A stretch of 64,000 nucleotides of DNA from positions 1-64,000 of the forward strand of contig JBGCEF010000050.1 in NCBI GenBank assembly GCA_045106175.1. The letters are read 5' to 3'. Each line of letters opens with the position of its first letter. Within the stretch, counting starts at the first letter, position 1. This DNA comes from TMED27 sp045106175 (GTDB lineage Bacteria; Pseudomonadota; Alphaproteobacteria; Micavibrionales; Micavibrionaceae). Positions 1 to 7,873 of this stretch are shown here, one piece after another. The translations under genes and the position numbers were made by a program. A model generated the notes under the pieces. It was not told the origin of the DNA and searched no databases. It saw only the letters and a program-made list of their open reading frames with translations.

Positions 1-1
1 T

Positions 2-601
2 AAAAAATCAGCACCAAAAAAAGTTGCAGCTAAAAAGAAAATAACAACATCAGCAAAAGCAAAGGCAGTTACAAAAAAAGCAATTACGCCACGCAAAAAA
101 TCAGTTGTAAAAGTAGCTAAGAAGAAAGTTGTAAAACGTAAGATTATAAGTAAACAAATTAAAACTAACCCAAAACCAATTAACGCAAAAATCCCGGAGA
201 TCATCATGAACCAGCCAAATTTTGAACAAGCACAAAAGCAATTCGATCAATTCACAAAAGACGCAGCAAATCTTAACCGCGAAGGAATTGATGCATTTGT
301 TAAATCAGGAACAATCTTCACGCAGGGTTTAGAAAGCATCATTAAAGAAGCCATGAGCTTTGCGCAAAGTTCTGCTGAAAAGCAGGTGCAGTTAGCCAAG
401 CAAGCAATGACATGCAAAACAATTAATGAATTCTCTGATGCGCAAAATAAACTTGCACAAACATCATTTGATGATTTTATGTCAGGTACAACAAAGATTA
501 CCGAGCTAGGGGTAAAAGTCCTCTCAGAAGCGATTGAGCCAATTAACGAACAGGTTCAAAAATCTGTACAAAAAGCAACAGATGCAGTCGCTGCAGAATA
601 A
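2..601 (+). CDS. Phasin family protein with Lys/Ala-rich N-terminal region (5' end outside window)
   Basis: From the ATG at 206 the frame encodes a 131-residue phasin-like helical protein (MNQPNFEQAQKQFDQFTKDA near its start, many Gln/Lys/Ala heptads), the kind of protein that coats polyhydroxyalkanoate granules. The same frame is open without a stop back to base 2, and those 68 codons read as a Lys/Ala/Val/Thr-rich segment (repeats such as KKVAAKKK and VAKKKVVKRK) resembling histone H1-like tails. I therefore treat the gene as one protein beginning before the window. A GGAG sits 8 nt before the ATG at 206, so a shorter internal start cannot be excluded. PhaF-type phasins carry a similar basic tail, usually C-terminal. 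A strong terminator follows. Confidence 0.7.
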   Translation, partial: KKSAPKKVAAKKKITTSAKAKAVTKKAITPRKKSVVKVAKKKVVKRKIISKQIKTNPKPINAKIPEIIMNQPNFEQAQKQFDQFTKDAANLNREGIDAFVKSGTIFTQGLESIIKEAMSFAQSSAEKQVQLAKQAMTCKTINEFSDAQNKLAQTSFDDFMSGTTKITELGVKVLSEAIEPINEQVQKSVQKATDAVAAE

Positions 602-634
602 TAAGATAAATAGTTGAACAGGGCAAAATGTCAC

Positions 635-664
635 AAAACCCCGGTTATTCCGGGGTTTTCTTGT
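635..664 (+). terminator. Rho-independent terminator after the phasin gene
   Basis: A perfect 10-bp stem AAAACCCCGG / CCGGGGTTTT closes a 5-nt loop (TTATT) and is followed by a T-rich run. It lies 34 nt after the phasin stop and separates this gene from clpS. Confidence 0.9.
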
Positions 665-724
665 AATTGTGATACCGATTGTAAAACAATCTAGATTTTA
701 TCGAGTCATACTTTTTTGATATGA

Positions 725-752
725 TTGTATTGTTAAGAAAATTTATTATATT
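725..752 (+). promoter_or_regulatory. Candidate sigma70-type promoter of clpS
   Basis: TTGTAT (725-730), a 16-nt spacer, then TATATT (747-752). The -10 box ends 8 nt before the clpS ATG at 761, and no Shine-Dalgarno sequence is present, so the transcript would start at or next to the start codon (leaderless). Confidence 0.5.
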
Positions 753-760
753 GAAAAGCT

Positions 761-1165
761 ATGAACGTTAAAAATATTAACCTTGATGCAAAATCTGGCT
801 CATCCATGTCATCGACAGTTATGACCGATGATAACGCAAATGAGCAAACCCCCGATGACGGTCAGGCCGATCAGGATTCTGGCTTATTGCTAGAGGCGCG
901 CCCAAAAACCAAAAAACCATCAATGTATAAAGTCTTATTATTAAATGACGATTATACGCCGATGGAATTTGTTGTGCATGTCGTTGAAAAATTTTTCGCT
1001 AAAAACCGCGCTGAAGCTACTGATATTATGATGAATGTCCATCGCCGCGGCGTTGGCATTTGCGGTGTCTTCACGTTTGAGATCGCCGAAACCAAAGTCG
1101 CCCAAGTCATGGACTTCGCTCGCGCCAACGAACAACCCCTCCAATGCACGATGGAGAAAGAATAA
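761..1165 (+). CDS. clpS: ATP-dependent Clp protease adaptor protein ClpS
   Basis: ClpS binds the N-terminal domain of ClpA and hands over proteins with N-end-rule degrons (Leu, Phe, Tyr, Trp at the N terminus). The family core is clear from about residue 50: YKVLLLNDDYTPMEFVV with the conserved NDDYTPM pocket, then VHRRGVGICGVFTFEIAE and a final QPLQCTMEKE. The first 45 residues are Ser/Asp-rich and disordered, and the 134-residue length slightly exceeds the usual 105-120. An in-frame ATG at 806 is a possible shorter start. It stands directly upstream of clpA, its partner, as in most proteobacteria. The substrate-tagging enzyme Aat is also in this window. Confidence 0.95.
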   Translation: MNVKNINLDAKSGSSMSSTVMTDDNANEQTPDDGQADQDSGLLLEARPKTKKPSMYKVLLLNDDYTPMEFVVHVVEKFFAKNRAEATDIMMNVHRRGVGICGVFTFEIAETKVAQVMDFARANEQPLQCTMEKE

Positions 1166-1230
1166 ATAAACTGAGTCATCATTTGATTTCTGCTACAATT
1201 AATTCAAATAAATGATTGGAGACTTTTAAA

Positions 1231-3558
1231 GTGTTAAGTAAAAACCTAGAACTCACCCTTCATAAAGCCCTCAGCATTGCGCAAGAAAACGCGCATGAAT
1301 ACGCGACCCTTGAGCATCTCTTGCTAGCGCTTATCGCTGATCAGGATGCGATGGCGGTTTTACGATCCTGCGGTATCGATATGGAAGAGCTAAAAGACCA
1401 ACTTATCGCCTATATAAAAACAGAACTCAATTACCTCATCTCCACCGAAATGGACGAAGCGAAACCGACAACAGCTTTCCAACGCGTGCTGCAACGTGCC
1501 GCAATCCATGTCCAAAGCTCCGGCCGCGAAGAAGTAACTGGTGCAAATGTCCTTGTCGCCCTCTTCAGTGAACGGGAATCTCATGCCGTATACTTCCTTC
1601 AAGAGCAAGATATGACCCGTTTCGATGCGGTGAATTACATCTCTCATGGTATCGCAAAAGTACCTTCGCAAAGTGACGCATCTAAAACTCCACGTGGCGT
1701 TGATGAAAATGATCCCGAAGAAATAAAAGCCGGAGCCGAAGCACTCGACGCCTATTGTGTGAACTTGAATGAAAAAGCCGCAGACGGCAAAATTGACCCG
1801 TTAATCGGACGTGATAAAGAGCTAGAGCGCGCCATCCAGGTGCTTTGTCGTCGTTCTAAAAACAACCCACTGTTCGTGGGTGACCCAGGTGTTGGGAAAA
1901 CCGCCATCGCCGAAGGGCTCGCCCTTCGTATTATTAACAAAGAAACACCCGAAGTCTTAGAAGACGCAACAATCTTCTCTCTCGATATGGGAAGCCTGCT
2001 TGCGGGAACCCGCTACCGTGGTGATTTTGAAGAACGTATCAAGGCCGTGCTTAAAGAATTAGAAAATATCGATGGCGCAGTGCTTTTCATTGATGAAATT
2101 CACACAGTCATCGGCGCAGGCGCTACAAGCGGAGGTGCGATGGATGCTTCTAACCTCTTAAAGCCAGCCCTGTCTAACGGTTCTCTAAAATGTATGGGTT
2201 CAACAACCTACAAAGAATATCGCAACCACTTTGAAAAAGACCGCGCGTTAGTACGTCGTTTCCAAAAAATAGACGTCTATGAGCCATCTATCGATGATGC
2301 AATCGCGATCCTCAAAGGCCTCCGCCCGCACTATCAAGAATATCACGGCGTTGAATATACCGACAAAGCGATTGAAGCCGCTGTAAAACTCTCTGATAAA
2401 TATATGGGTGAGCGTAAACTTCCCGATAAAGCCATCGATATCATCGACGAAGTCGGCGCAGCGCAAATGCTGGTCCCCGCTGAACAACGTAAAACAACAA
2501 TCGATGAAGCCGATATCGAGGGCGTCGTAGCCGCAATCGCACGTATTCCTGCGGCAAGCATGACAAAAGATGATAAAGCCGCGCTTAAAAACCTTGAGCG
2601 TGATTTAAAAACAATGGTTTATGATCAAGATATCGCAATCGATACATTATGTGATTCTATTAAGCTCGCCCGTGCTGGCCTCCGTGATCCAGAAAAACCA
2701 ATCGGCTCGTACTTATTTTCTGGCCCGACGGGCGTTGGTAAAACCGAAGTCGCAAAACAATTATCCAAAACCATGGGCATCGAGCTGATCCGTTTTGATA
2801 TGTCCGAATACATGGAACGTCATTCTGTCTCTCGTCTCATCGGAACACCACCGGGCTATGTTGGCTTCGAACAAGGCGGCCTCATGACCGATAAAATCGA
2901 TCAACATCCCCATTGCGTACTTTTGCTAGATGAAATTGAAAAAGCCCACCCTGATTTATTCAATATCCTCCTCCAAGTGATGGACTACGGCAAACTCACC
3001 GACAATAACGGCAAAACAATCGACTTCCGCAATGTCATACTCATCATGACAACAAACGCAGGTGCAGCTGATATCGCCAAAACGCCAATCGGGTTCGGGC
3101 GTGAAATTGGTGATGGTCAAGATTCATATGCGGATAACGAAGCCATTACCAAAACCTTCGCACCAGAATTTAGAAACCGCCTCGATGCGATTGTTCCATT
3201 CCAAAATCTTACAATCAAAACGGTCGAAAAAGTCGTCGAGAAATTCGTTGCTCAACTCGAAGGACAACTCGCGGATAAAAACGTACAAATTGACCTATCC
3301 AATAAAGCACGTAAATATCTCGCTAAAGAAGGCTATGACCCCGCTATGGGTGCACGCCCGCTAAGTCGTGTGATCCAAGAACAAATCAAAAGACCTCTAG
3401 CGGAAGAAATTTTGTTTGGAAAATTGGAAAAAGGCGGCTTAGTGATTGTTGATCTTGGTAAAGACGACAAACTTGAATTTAAATTCGAAAAATCTCCAGC
3501 CAAACCAAAAGCCAATGAAGACAAAGACGAAGATCAACAAAAAGAAGAAGACGCCTAA
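1231..3558 (+). CDS. clpA: ATP-dependent Clp protease ATP-binding subunit ClpA
   Basis: Hexameric AAA+ unfoldase that feeds ClpS-delivered and other substrates into ClpP. Two N-terminal Clp repeats span residues 1-145, followed by two AAA+ modules: Walker A GDPGVGKT (about 217-224) with Walker B VLFIDEIH, and Walker A GPTGVGKT with LLLDEIEKAH. A ClpP-docking IGF tripeptide lies in the sequence KTPIGFGRE. I choose the GTG at 1231 (reading MLSKNLELTLHKAL, close to the family consensus MLSRNLE) because GGAG lies 9 nt upstream; a TTG at 1216 would overlap that site. The tail is a short charged Lys/Glu/Asp extension. The stop overlaps the stop of the convergent next gene by 4 nt. Confidence 0.97.
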   Translation: MLSKNLELTLHKALSIAQENAHEYATLEHLLLALIADQDAMAVLRSCGIDMEELKDQLIAYIKTELNYLISTEMDEAKPTTAFQRVLQRAAIHVQSSGREEVTGANVLVALFSERESHAVYFLQEQDMTRFDAVNYISHGIAKVPSQSDASKTPRGVDENDPEEIKAGAEALDAYCVNLNEKAADGKIDPLIGRDKELERAIQVLCRRSKNNPLFVGDPGVGKTAIAEGLALRIINKETPEVLEDATIFSLDMGSLLAGTRYRGDFEERIKAVLKELENIDGAVLFIDEIHTVIGAGATSGGAMDASNLLKPALSNGSLKCMGSTTYKEYRNHFEKDRALVRRFQKIDVYEPSIDDAIAILKGLRPHYQEYHGVEYTDKAIEAAVKLSDKYMGERKLPDKAIDIIDEVGAAQMLVPAEQRKTTIDEADIEGVVAAIARIPAASMTKDDKAALKNLERDLKTMVYDQDIAIDTLCDSIKLARAGLRDPEKPIGSYLFSGPTGVGKTEVAKQLSKTMGIELIRFDMSEYMERHSVSRLIGTPPGYVGFEQGGLMTDKIDQHPHCVLLLDEIEKAHPDLFNILLQVMDYGKLTDNNGKTIDFRNVILIMTTNAGAADIAKTPIGFGREIGDGQDSYADNEAITKTFAPEFRNRLDAIVPFQNLTIKTVEKVVEKFVAQLEGQLADKNVQIDLSNKARKYLAKEGYDPAMGARPLSRVIQEQIKRPLAEEILFGKLEKGGLVIVDLGKDDKLEFKFEKSPAKPKANEDKDEDQQKEEDA

Positions 3559-4358
3559 CGCGCGATTAAAACTTGATAGAAATGATATGTATCAGAGGCT
3601 GGATTTACCCCTCCTGCTTCAAAACATCCTTTGGTAGTTCCTTCTAGAGTCTGACTACTATCGCCACCGTTATTATTGGATAGAATATTCTCTGATGAAT
3701 AAGACCCCGTAAATTTAGGATCAGCATCAGGCCAGGCTCTTTGATAATCGATTGGAATAGTATTGTCAGGCCTTAGAACTTCACTGATTTCGGCGATGGC
3801 AAAGCAAACATCTTCTTTTAAATAAGGCATAATCAAAAAGAGCTCTGCATAGTCAGATGTAAAATCTCTACAATCAGAGGCAGCATTGTCGGTGCCAAGA
3901 CCATTGATACAAGTCTCTCCAGTAAAAAAAAGCTCTCCAAATAAATTGTTCGAGCTCGCGTTTTGATCAAGCCATTGACCATTGGGAGGGATATAACTCA
4001 TACCGCCACCATCAGAGTGAAATACTTGGCATTGTGTGTTTGTTCCATTCACATATCCGCTTTCAATCTGGTTCTCAAAACTGATATCCGTATCGCGACA
4101 TCTATTAGAAATGCGCAAATTTTGAACCGTTTGTCGCATCGTGCGCCCATAATCCAAAATCTCACCAGCATAAATCCGCGCTTTTTCATCATTGATATTT
4201 GTGGTCGATCCACCTTTCATCATGTTCGAAACCGCATAACCAAGGGCCGCGAATAACGCAACACCAATCAATATAAGAAAAAGGGCCGATCCTTTTTGTG
4301 CGCACTTAGAAGAATTTTTCATTCCTTCAATTATACACTGCATTTTAAGGCTTTTCAT
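3555..4358 (-). CDS. Pseudopilin-like membrane-anchored protein, GspK-like N terminus
   Basis: I do not recognise a named family over the full 267 residues. The N terminus has a prepilin-like pattern, QKGSALFLILIGVALFAA, i.e. a positively charged leader, Gly, then a long hydrophobic helix. The Glu expected at mature position 5 of most pilins is absent, as in GspK-type minor pseudopilins. After the helix comes a polar domain rich in Asn/Ser/Gly with several Cys. The start is uncertain: ATG at 4358, or ATG at 4322 (MKNSSKCAQKGS), which lies right after an AAGGA. The gene stands alone, with no secretion genes beside it. It is convergent with clpA and divergent from the receiver-deaminase gene 14 nt away. 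Confidence 0.65.
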   Translation of the reverse strand: MKSLKMQCIIEGMKNSSKCAQKGSALFLILIGVALFAALGYAVSNMMKGGSTTNINDEKARIYAGEILDYGRTMRQTVQNLRISNRCRDTDISFENQIESGYVNGTNTQCQVFHSDGGGMSYIPPNGQWLDQNASSNNLFGELFFTGETCINGLGTDNAASDCRDFTSDYAELFLIMPYLKEDVCFAIAEISEVLRPDNTIPIDYQRAWPDADPKFTGSYSSENILSNNNGGDSSQTLEGTTKGCFEAGGVNPASDTYHFYQVLIAR

Positions 4359-4372
4359 GGTTTAATGATGTT

Positions 4373-5218
4373 ATGACACAAAATAATTCTGTTTCTGTTT
4401 TAATTGCCGAAGATAACGATGTAAGCCGTGAAATGATGGCAGGCATACTAGAAGCCAAGGGCTACACGATTGTGCATGCAACTGATGGCAGTAGCGCCAT
4501 TGAAAAAATTGCCGAGCATCAGGTCGATGTCGCACTCGTCGATATCAATATGGCACCAAAAGGTGGCTTCGAATTTGTAAAACATTTAGTGATTAACGAT
4601 ATAAAGATCCCAGTTGCCATCGTAACTGGCTCCGACACAAGTGATGTCTTGATGGAGGCAAATGCTTTAGGCGTCTTACAGGTCATTCATAAACCAATTA
4701 ATCCTGAACGCCTTGTGCAAAGTGTTGAGCGCATGGCAAAAAGCAAAGGCCTTAATCCTAACCCAATGGGTGTTGAATCCCGCGCAACAAGATTTTCACA
4801 CGAAGAGCTTTTACAAAAAGCGATCGAACTTGCCGACAAAAATGTCAAAATTGGCAGAGGTGGCCCATACGGAGCGGTTTTAGCCGATAAAGACGGTAAA
4901 GTCATTGGAGAAGGAACCAATGGTATTAAATCAAGAATAGATCCTATGGCGCACGCAGAAGTGATGGCTATTCGTCAAGCTGCAGAACGTTTAGGCGCAA
5001 CAAGCCTTGCGGAGTGTTCCATATATTCTTCTAGCCAACCAACAAAGATAGGCCAAGCTTTAATTGAATCTGTTGGCATTAAAAAAATCTATTTCGGGCT
5101 ATCCAATGAGGATGTCACTAACATTCGTGGAAAAGCAGAGACAAGCACGCCAGAGGAAATTCAGATCTGTAAAGAAGAAGCGCTGGCGATGTTTAAAGCA
5201 GCAAAAAAGCCGGATTAG
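4373..5218 (+). CDS. Response-regulator receiver domain fused to a degenerate CMP/dCMP-type deaminase domain
   Basis: Residues 6-121 form a CheY-like receiver: acidic pair E13-D14, phospho-acceptor D57, T85, and K107 before Pro. Residues 140-260 match the zinc-dependent nucleoside deaminase fold: GGPYGAVLADKDG, then H194-A-E196, the zinc-binding and proton-shuttling signature. The partner motif, normally P-C-x-x-C, reads SSQPTKIGQA, so both zinc-binding cysteines are replaced (T224, G227). The domain is thus probably not a conventional zinc deaminase; it may bind a nucleotide or act as a phosphorylation-controlled partner. The fusion is unusual and I know no name for it. No histidine kinase is adjacent. 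The stop overlaps that of the convergent RidA gene by 4 nt. Confidence 0.8.
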   Translation: MTQNNSVSVLIAEDNDVSREMMAGILEAKGYTIVHATDGSSAIEKIAEHQVDVALVDINMAPKGGFEFVKHLVINDIKIPVAIVTGSDTSDVLMEANALGVLQVIHKPINPERLVQSVERMAKSKGLNPNPMGVESRATRFSHEELLQKAIELADKNVKIGRGGPYGAVLADKDGKVIGEGTNGIKSRIDPMAHAEVMAIRQAAERLGATSLAECSIYSSSQPTKIGQALIESVGIKKIYFGLSNEDVTNIRGKAETSTPEEIQICKEEALAMFKAAKKPD

Positions 5219-5676
5219 AGAAGTTCAAAAATCGCATCGATTTCCACTGCAACGCCGCGCGGTAAATCCGCTGCACTAACCGCAAAACGTGCGTGACGAC
5301 CCGCATCACCCAAGACTTCTACAAATAAATCAGACGCACCATTGATCACTTCTGGCTGATCTTTAAAACCAGGAACCGCTTGAACAAAGCCACCTAATTT
5401 CACAAGCCGTTTAATTGTGTTCCAATCACCATTAACTGCGGCATTGGCTTGTGCGAGGATATTTAGCGCGCAGGCTTTTGCGGCCTCTGCGCCTTGCTCC
5501 ACGGTTAAATCATCGCCAACGCGCCCTTGATGCATCGCCTGTCCGTTTAAAAATGGAATTTGGCCAGAGATGAAAATATGCTTCCCGCTAATGACGTAAG
5601 GTACGTAATTAGCCGCAGGTGCAGCCGCACTGGGCAATTCAAGACCAAGCTGGCTTAATGTTTCTTTGATAGTCAT
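5215..5676 (-). CDS. RidA/YjgF family protein
   Basis: A 153-residue member of the YjgF/YER057c/UK114 family, whose best-known members hydrolyse reactive enamine/imine intermediates released by PLP enzymes. Visible are YVISGKHIFISGQIPFLNG near residue 40 and the C-terminal LPRGVAVEIDAIFELL with the family Glu. The length and the N-terminal 'LSQLGLELP' segment resemble the longer RidA-like subgroup that often lacks the canonical arginine, so deaminase activity is uncertain. I choose the ATG at 5676 because GAGG lies 8 nt upstream; an upstream ATG at 5706 has no such site. Confidence 0.9.
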   Translation of the reverse strand: MTIKETLSQLGLELPSAAAPAANYVPYVISGKHIFISGQIPFLNGQAMHQGRVGDDLTVEQGAEAAKACALNILAQANAAVNGDWNTIKRLVKLGGFVQAVPGFKDQPEVINGASDLFVEVLGDAGRHARFAVSAADLPRGVAVEIDAIFELL

Positions 5677-5745
5677 AGATTTTCCTCTCTTGCATTCAGC
5701 GAACAATATGCCATAATTTCCGCCAATAACAATAAGAGATTAAAG

Positions 5746-6135
5746 ATGAGCTTGCTCAAATTTTTAAGCGTTATGTCACCGGCACATATCAACCTTTTTA
5801 CAGCAATGAAACGCGGCGAAAAGGTTGGCAGTGACGAGTGTGGTAATGAATATTATCGCGGCAAACCTCGAAAAGGCTACAAACGTGAACGTCGTTGGGT
5901 CATGTATGCAGATGACAAACCAGAATCAACAACCATACCGCCTGAATGGCATGGCTGGATACACCACCAAAATGACGATATCCCGTCAAGCGAAGGTTTC
6001 CGTCGTTCTTGGCAAAAACCTCATCAACAAAACATGACTGGGACAAAAGGAGCTTATCGCCCGCCTGGCCATGTGCTAGAAGGCGGTAAACGTGATAAAG
6101 CAACGGGCGATTACGAAGCTTGGAAGCCGGAATAA
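5746..6135 (+). CDS. NDUFA12-family NADH:ubiquinone oxidoreductase accessory subunit
   Basis: A 129-residue homologue of the mitochondrial complex I accessory subunit B17.2/NDUFA12, found in alphaproteobacterial complex I. Diagnostic stretches are KVGSDECGNEYYRG, RRWVMYADDKPESTTIPPEW and HGWIHHQNDD. An AAGAGA lies about 7 nt before the ATG. Together with the downstream DUF2155 gene and aat this is a classic alphaproteobacterial neighbourhood; the core nuo genes are not in the window. Confidence 0.93.
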   Translation: MSLLKFLSVMSPAHINLFTAMKRGEKVGSDECGNEYYRGKPRKGYKRERRWVMYADDKPESTTIPPEWHGWIHHQNDDIPSSEGFRRSWQKPHQQNMTGTKGAYRPPGHVLEGGKRDKATGDYEAWKPE

Positions 6136-6157
6136 TTAGAAATAATAGGAAGAACCG

Positions 6158-6613
6158 ATGAAAAGAAACATTGTAGAAACCGTTTTAGGGGCTGTCGTGC
6201 TCCTCGTCGCAGGAATATTTTTAGCTTTTAGTATGCGCGCAGGCGATGTTGGCGCATCTGGAGGCGGATATGAAATCAACGCAGATTTTTCTGGTATTGG
6301 CGGACTTTCGATCGGTGATGAGGTCCAAATTAGTGGTGTTAAAGTTGGAACTGTTTCTGATGTCTCCCTGAACGAAGACACATTTCTTGCCCGCGTTAGC
6401 ATGGTCGTTGATGATAATTTGAAATTACCAACAGACACAGCCGCCTTAATCAGCTCAGAAAGCCTTTTAGGTGGAAAATTCTTAGCATTAGAACCGGGAG
6501 CAGATGAAGAAATCTTACCGCCTGGTGGACGCATCCAATATACCCAGGCACCACAAAATCTGGAACAACTGCTTGGTCAATTCATTTTCAGCATGCAACA
6601 AGATGATCAATAA
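6158..6613 (+). CDS. mlaD: Outer-membrane lipid asymmetry protein MlaD (MCE domain)
   Basis: Substrate-binding MCE subunit of the Mla phospholipid transport system. It has one N-terminal membrane anchor (ETVLGAVVLLVAGIFLAF) and a single MCE domain with the hallmark ADFSGIGGLSIGDEVQISGV followed by KVGTV and LGGKFLALEPG. At 151 residues it is the short single-MCE type. AGGA is found 7 nt before the ATG. The matching permease and ATPase genes (mlaE, mlaF) are about 52 kb away, at 57.6-59.2 kb, so the transporter is encoded in two places. The end overlaps the next start by 11 nt. Confidence 0.95.
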   Translation: MKRNIVETVLGAVVLLVAGIFLAFSMRAGDVGASGGGYEINADFSGIGGLSIGDEVQISGVKVGTVSDVSLNEDTFLARVSMVVDDNLKLPTDTAALISSESLLGGKFLALEPGADEEILPPGGRIQYTQAPQNLEQLLGQFIFSMQQDDQ

Positions 6614-7097
6614 ACCTGCGACCATATCTGCTATATTTATGTTGCTAGTATTTGGTTTAACGCAACATGCATTTGCACGTGCATCTATTGAAACATCGAT
6701 CGCAAAATTACGATCAATCGATAAAGTGACGGCGCGAACCCTAACATTTGAAGTTGATGTCGGTACAACTGTAAAATTCGGTTCAATTTACATTAAACTA
6801 CAGGCCTGCCGTAAAGCGCCCGATATAGAAGAACCTGAAAATGCCGCTTTCATGCAAATTTGGGAAGTCAGTGACGAAGACACCGAACGAGAAAAAGCCA
6901 ACTGGGTCTATAGCGGTTGGATGTTTGCCTCCTCTCCTGGCTTATCAGCAATGGATCACCCGATTTACGATGTCTGGGTCTTGGAGTGTAAAGACAAACA
7001 GCAAGAATCTCCTGCGATTATTGAAGGCGAAGTCTTAGAAGGCGAGGGTGTTGTAGATGACCAAGAAGCCCCAAGCCAGCCATCAATTACAGAATAA
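6603..7097 (+). CDS. DUF2155 domain-containing periplasmic protein
   Basis: A 164-residue secreted protein. A signal peptide (about residues 1-25, ending QHAFA) precedes a DUF2155 domain recognisable by the sequence KFGSIYIKLQACRKAPDIEE and later WVYSGWMFASSPGLSAMDHP then YDVWVLECK, with two Cys likely forming a disulfide. The tail is acidic. The ATG at 6603 overlaps the end of mlaD, pointing to translational coupling; upstream in-frame codons would lack a signal peptide and overlap mlaD by over 100 nt. The function of DUF2155 is not known; alphaproteobacteria keep it beside aat and NDUFA12. Confidence 0.88.
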   Translation: MINKPATISAIFMLLVFGLTQHAFARASIETSIAKLRSIDKVTARTLTFEVDVGTTVKFGSIYIKLQACRKAPDIEEPENAAFMQIWEVSDEDTEREKANWVYSGWMFASSPGLSAMDHPIYDVWVLECKDKQQESPAIIEGEVLEGEGVVDDQEAPSQPSITE

Positions 7098-7781
7098 TTA
7101 ATCGCCTTTTTTATCGCGCATTTCGAAATATTCAGCGACTAAATCATCCTCGCTTATATCATCTCCTATGAGATGAAAATCAGCATCACGCTGAATGGCT
7201 CTATGCAAAATTTGAATATAATCATCATGCGCAATTTCATAAACGCCAAATTGCTTCAAATGATCATTCACAAATTGCGTATCTAATAATTGAAAGCCAC
7301 CTTTCCAGAGACGTGCAACAAGATGAGCAAGTGCAATTTTACTCGCATCTGTGGCGCGGCTAAACATACTTTCTCCAAAAAACGCACCACCAATAGCAAG
7401 CCCATAAAGGCCGCCGACAAGCCTCTCTTCGCCTTCATCATCATAACACCATGCTTCAATGCTATGCGCATGGCCGCGTTTATGCAGCTGAATAAAGACG
7501 TCGCGAATCGAATCATTAATCCATGTTTCCGGCCTATCACTGGTGTTTTCCGCGCACATGGCAATAACTCCGGAAAAATCAGTATTAATCCTAACAATAT
7601 ACGAACCGCTTCGTATTGTTTTTATGAGGCGCTTTGGGAAATGAATAGCCTCAATCGATAACTGCCCACGCTCTTCTGGACACACCCAATGCACATAAGG
7701 GCTTTCTGCACTGTAAGCCATGGGGAAAAGGCCTTGGGAATAAGCCTCTAAAATCAGTTCAGGCGTAAGGATCAACTGCAT
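7098..7781 (-). CDS. aat: Leucyl/phenylalanyl-tRNA-protein transferase
   Basis: Cytoplasmic enzyme that transfers Leu or Phe from aminoacyl-tRNA onto N-terminal Lys/Arg of proteins, creating the degron read by ClpS-ClpAP. Family signatures are EAYSQGLFPMAY near the start, VHWVCPEERGQL, and the central GGLYGLAIGGAFFGESMFS with the downstream LLDTQFVNDHLKQFG. The 227-residue length is normal. No Shine-Dalgarno is visible; TATAAT stands 7 nt before the ATG, suggesting a leaderless mRNA. It follows accC on the same strand but has its own promoter. Its stop abuts the convergent DUF2155 gene. Confidence 0.96.
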   Translation of the reverse strand: MQLILTPELILEAYSQGLFPMAYSAESPYVHWVCPEERGQLSIEAIHFPKRLIKTIRSGSYIVRINTDFSGVIAMCAENTSDRPETWINDSIRDVFIQLHKRGHAHSIEAWCYDDEGEERLVGGLYGLAIGGAFFGESMFSRATDASKIALAHLVARLWKGGFQLLDTQFVNDHLKQFGVYEIAHDDYIQILHRAIQRDADFHLIGDDISEDDLVAEYFEMRDKKGD

Positions 7782-7788
7782 AAATTAA

Positions 7789-7816
7789 ATTATATAAGAA
7801 TAAGGCCTGTAGTGAA
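7789..7816 (-). promoter_or_regulatory. Candidate promoter of aat
   Basis: Read on the minus strand: TTCACT, 16-nt spacer, perfect TATAAT, then 7 nt to the aat ATG at 7781. This again implies a leaderless transcript. Confidence 0.5.
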
Positions 7817-7873
7817 CAGAATTTAATGCAGGCGTTCCAAGACAAAACACTAGAGAATTAATAAATTGTAGCC

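Noticed and set aside
1216..1230. TTG start for clpA
   Set aside because: It overlaps the GGAG ribosome-binding site that correctly spaces the GTG at 1231, and family members begin at the later position.
6504..6602. Upstream extension of the DUF2155 gene
   Set aside because: It would overlap mlaD by about 110 nt and bury the signal peptide.
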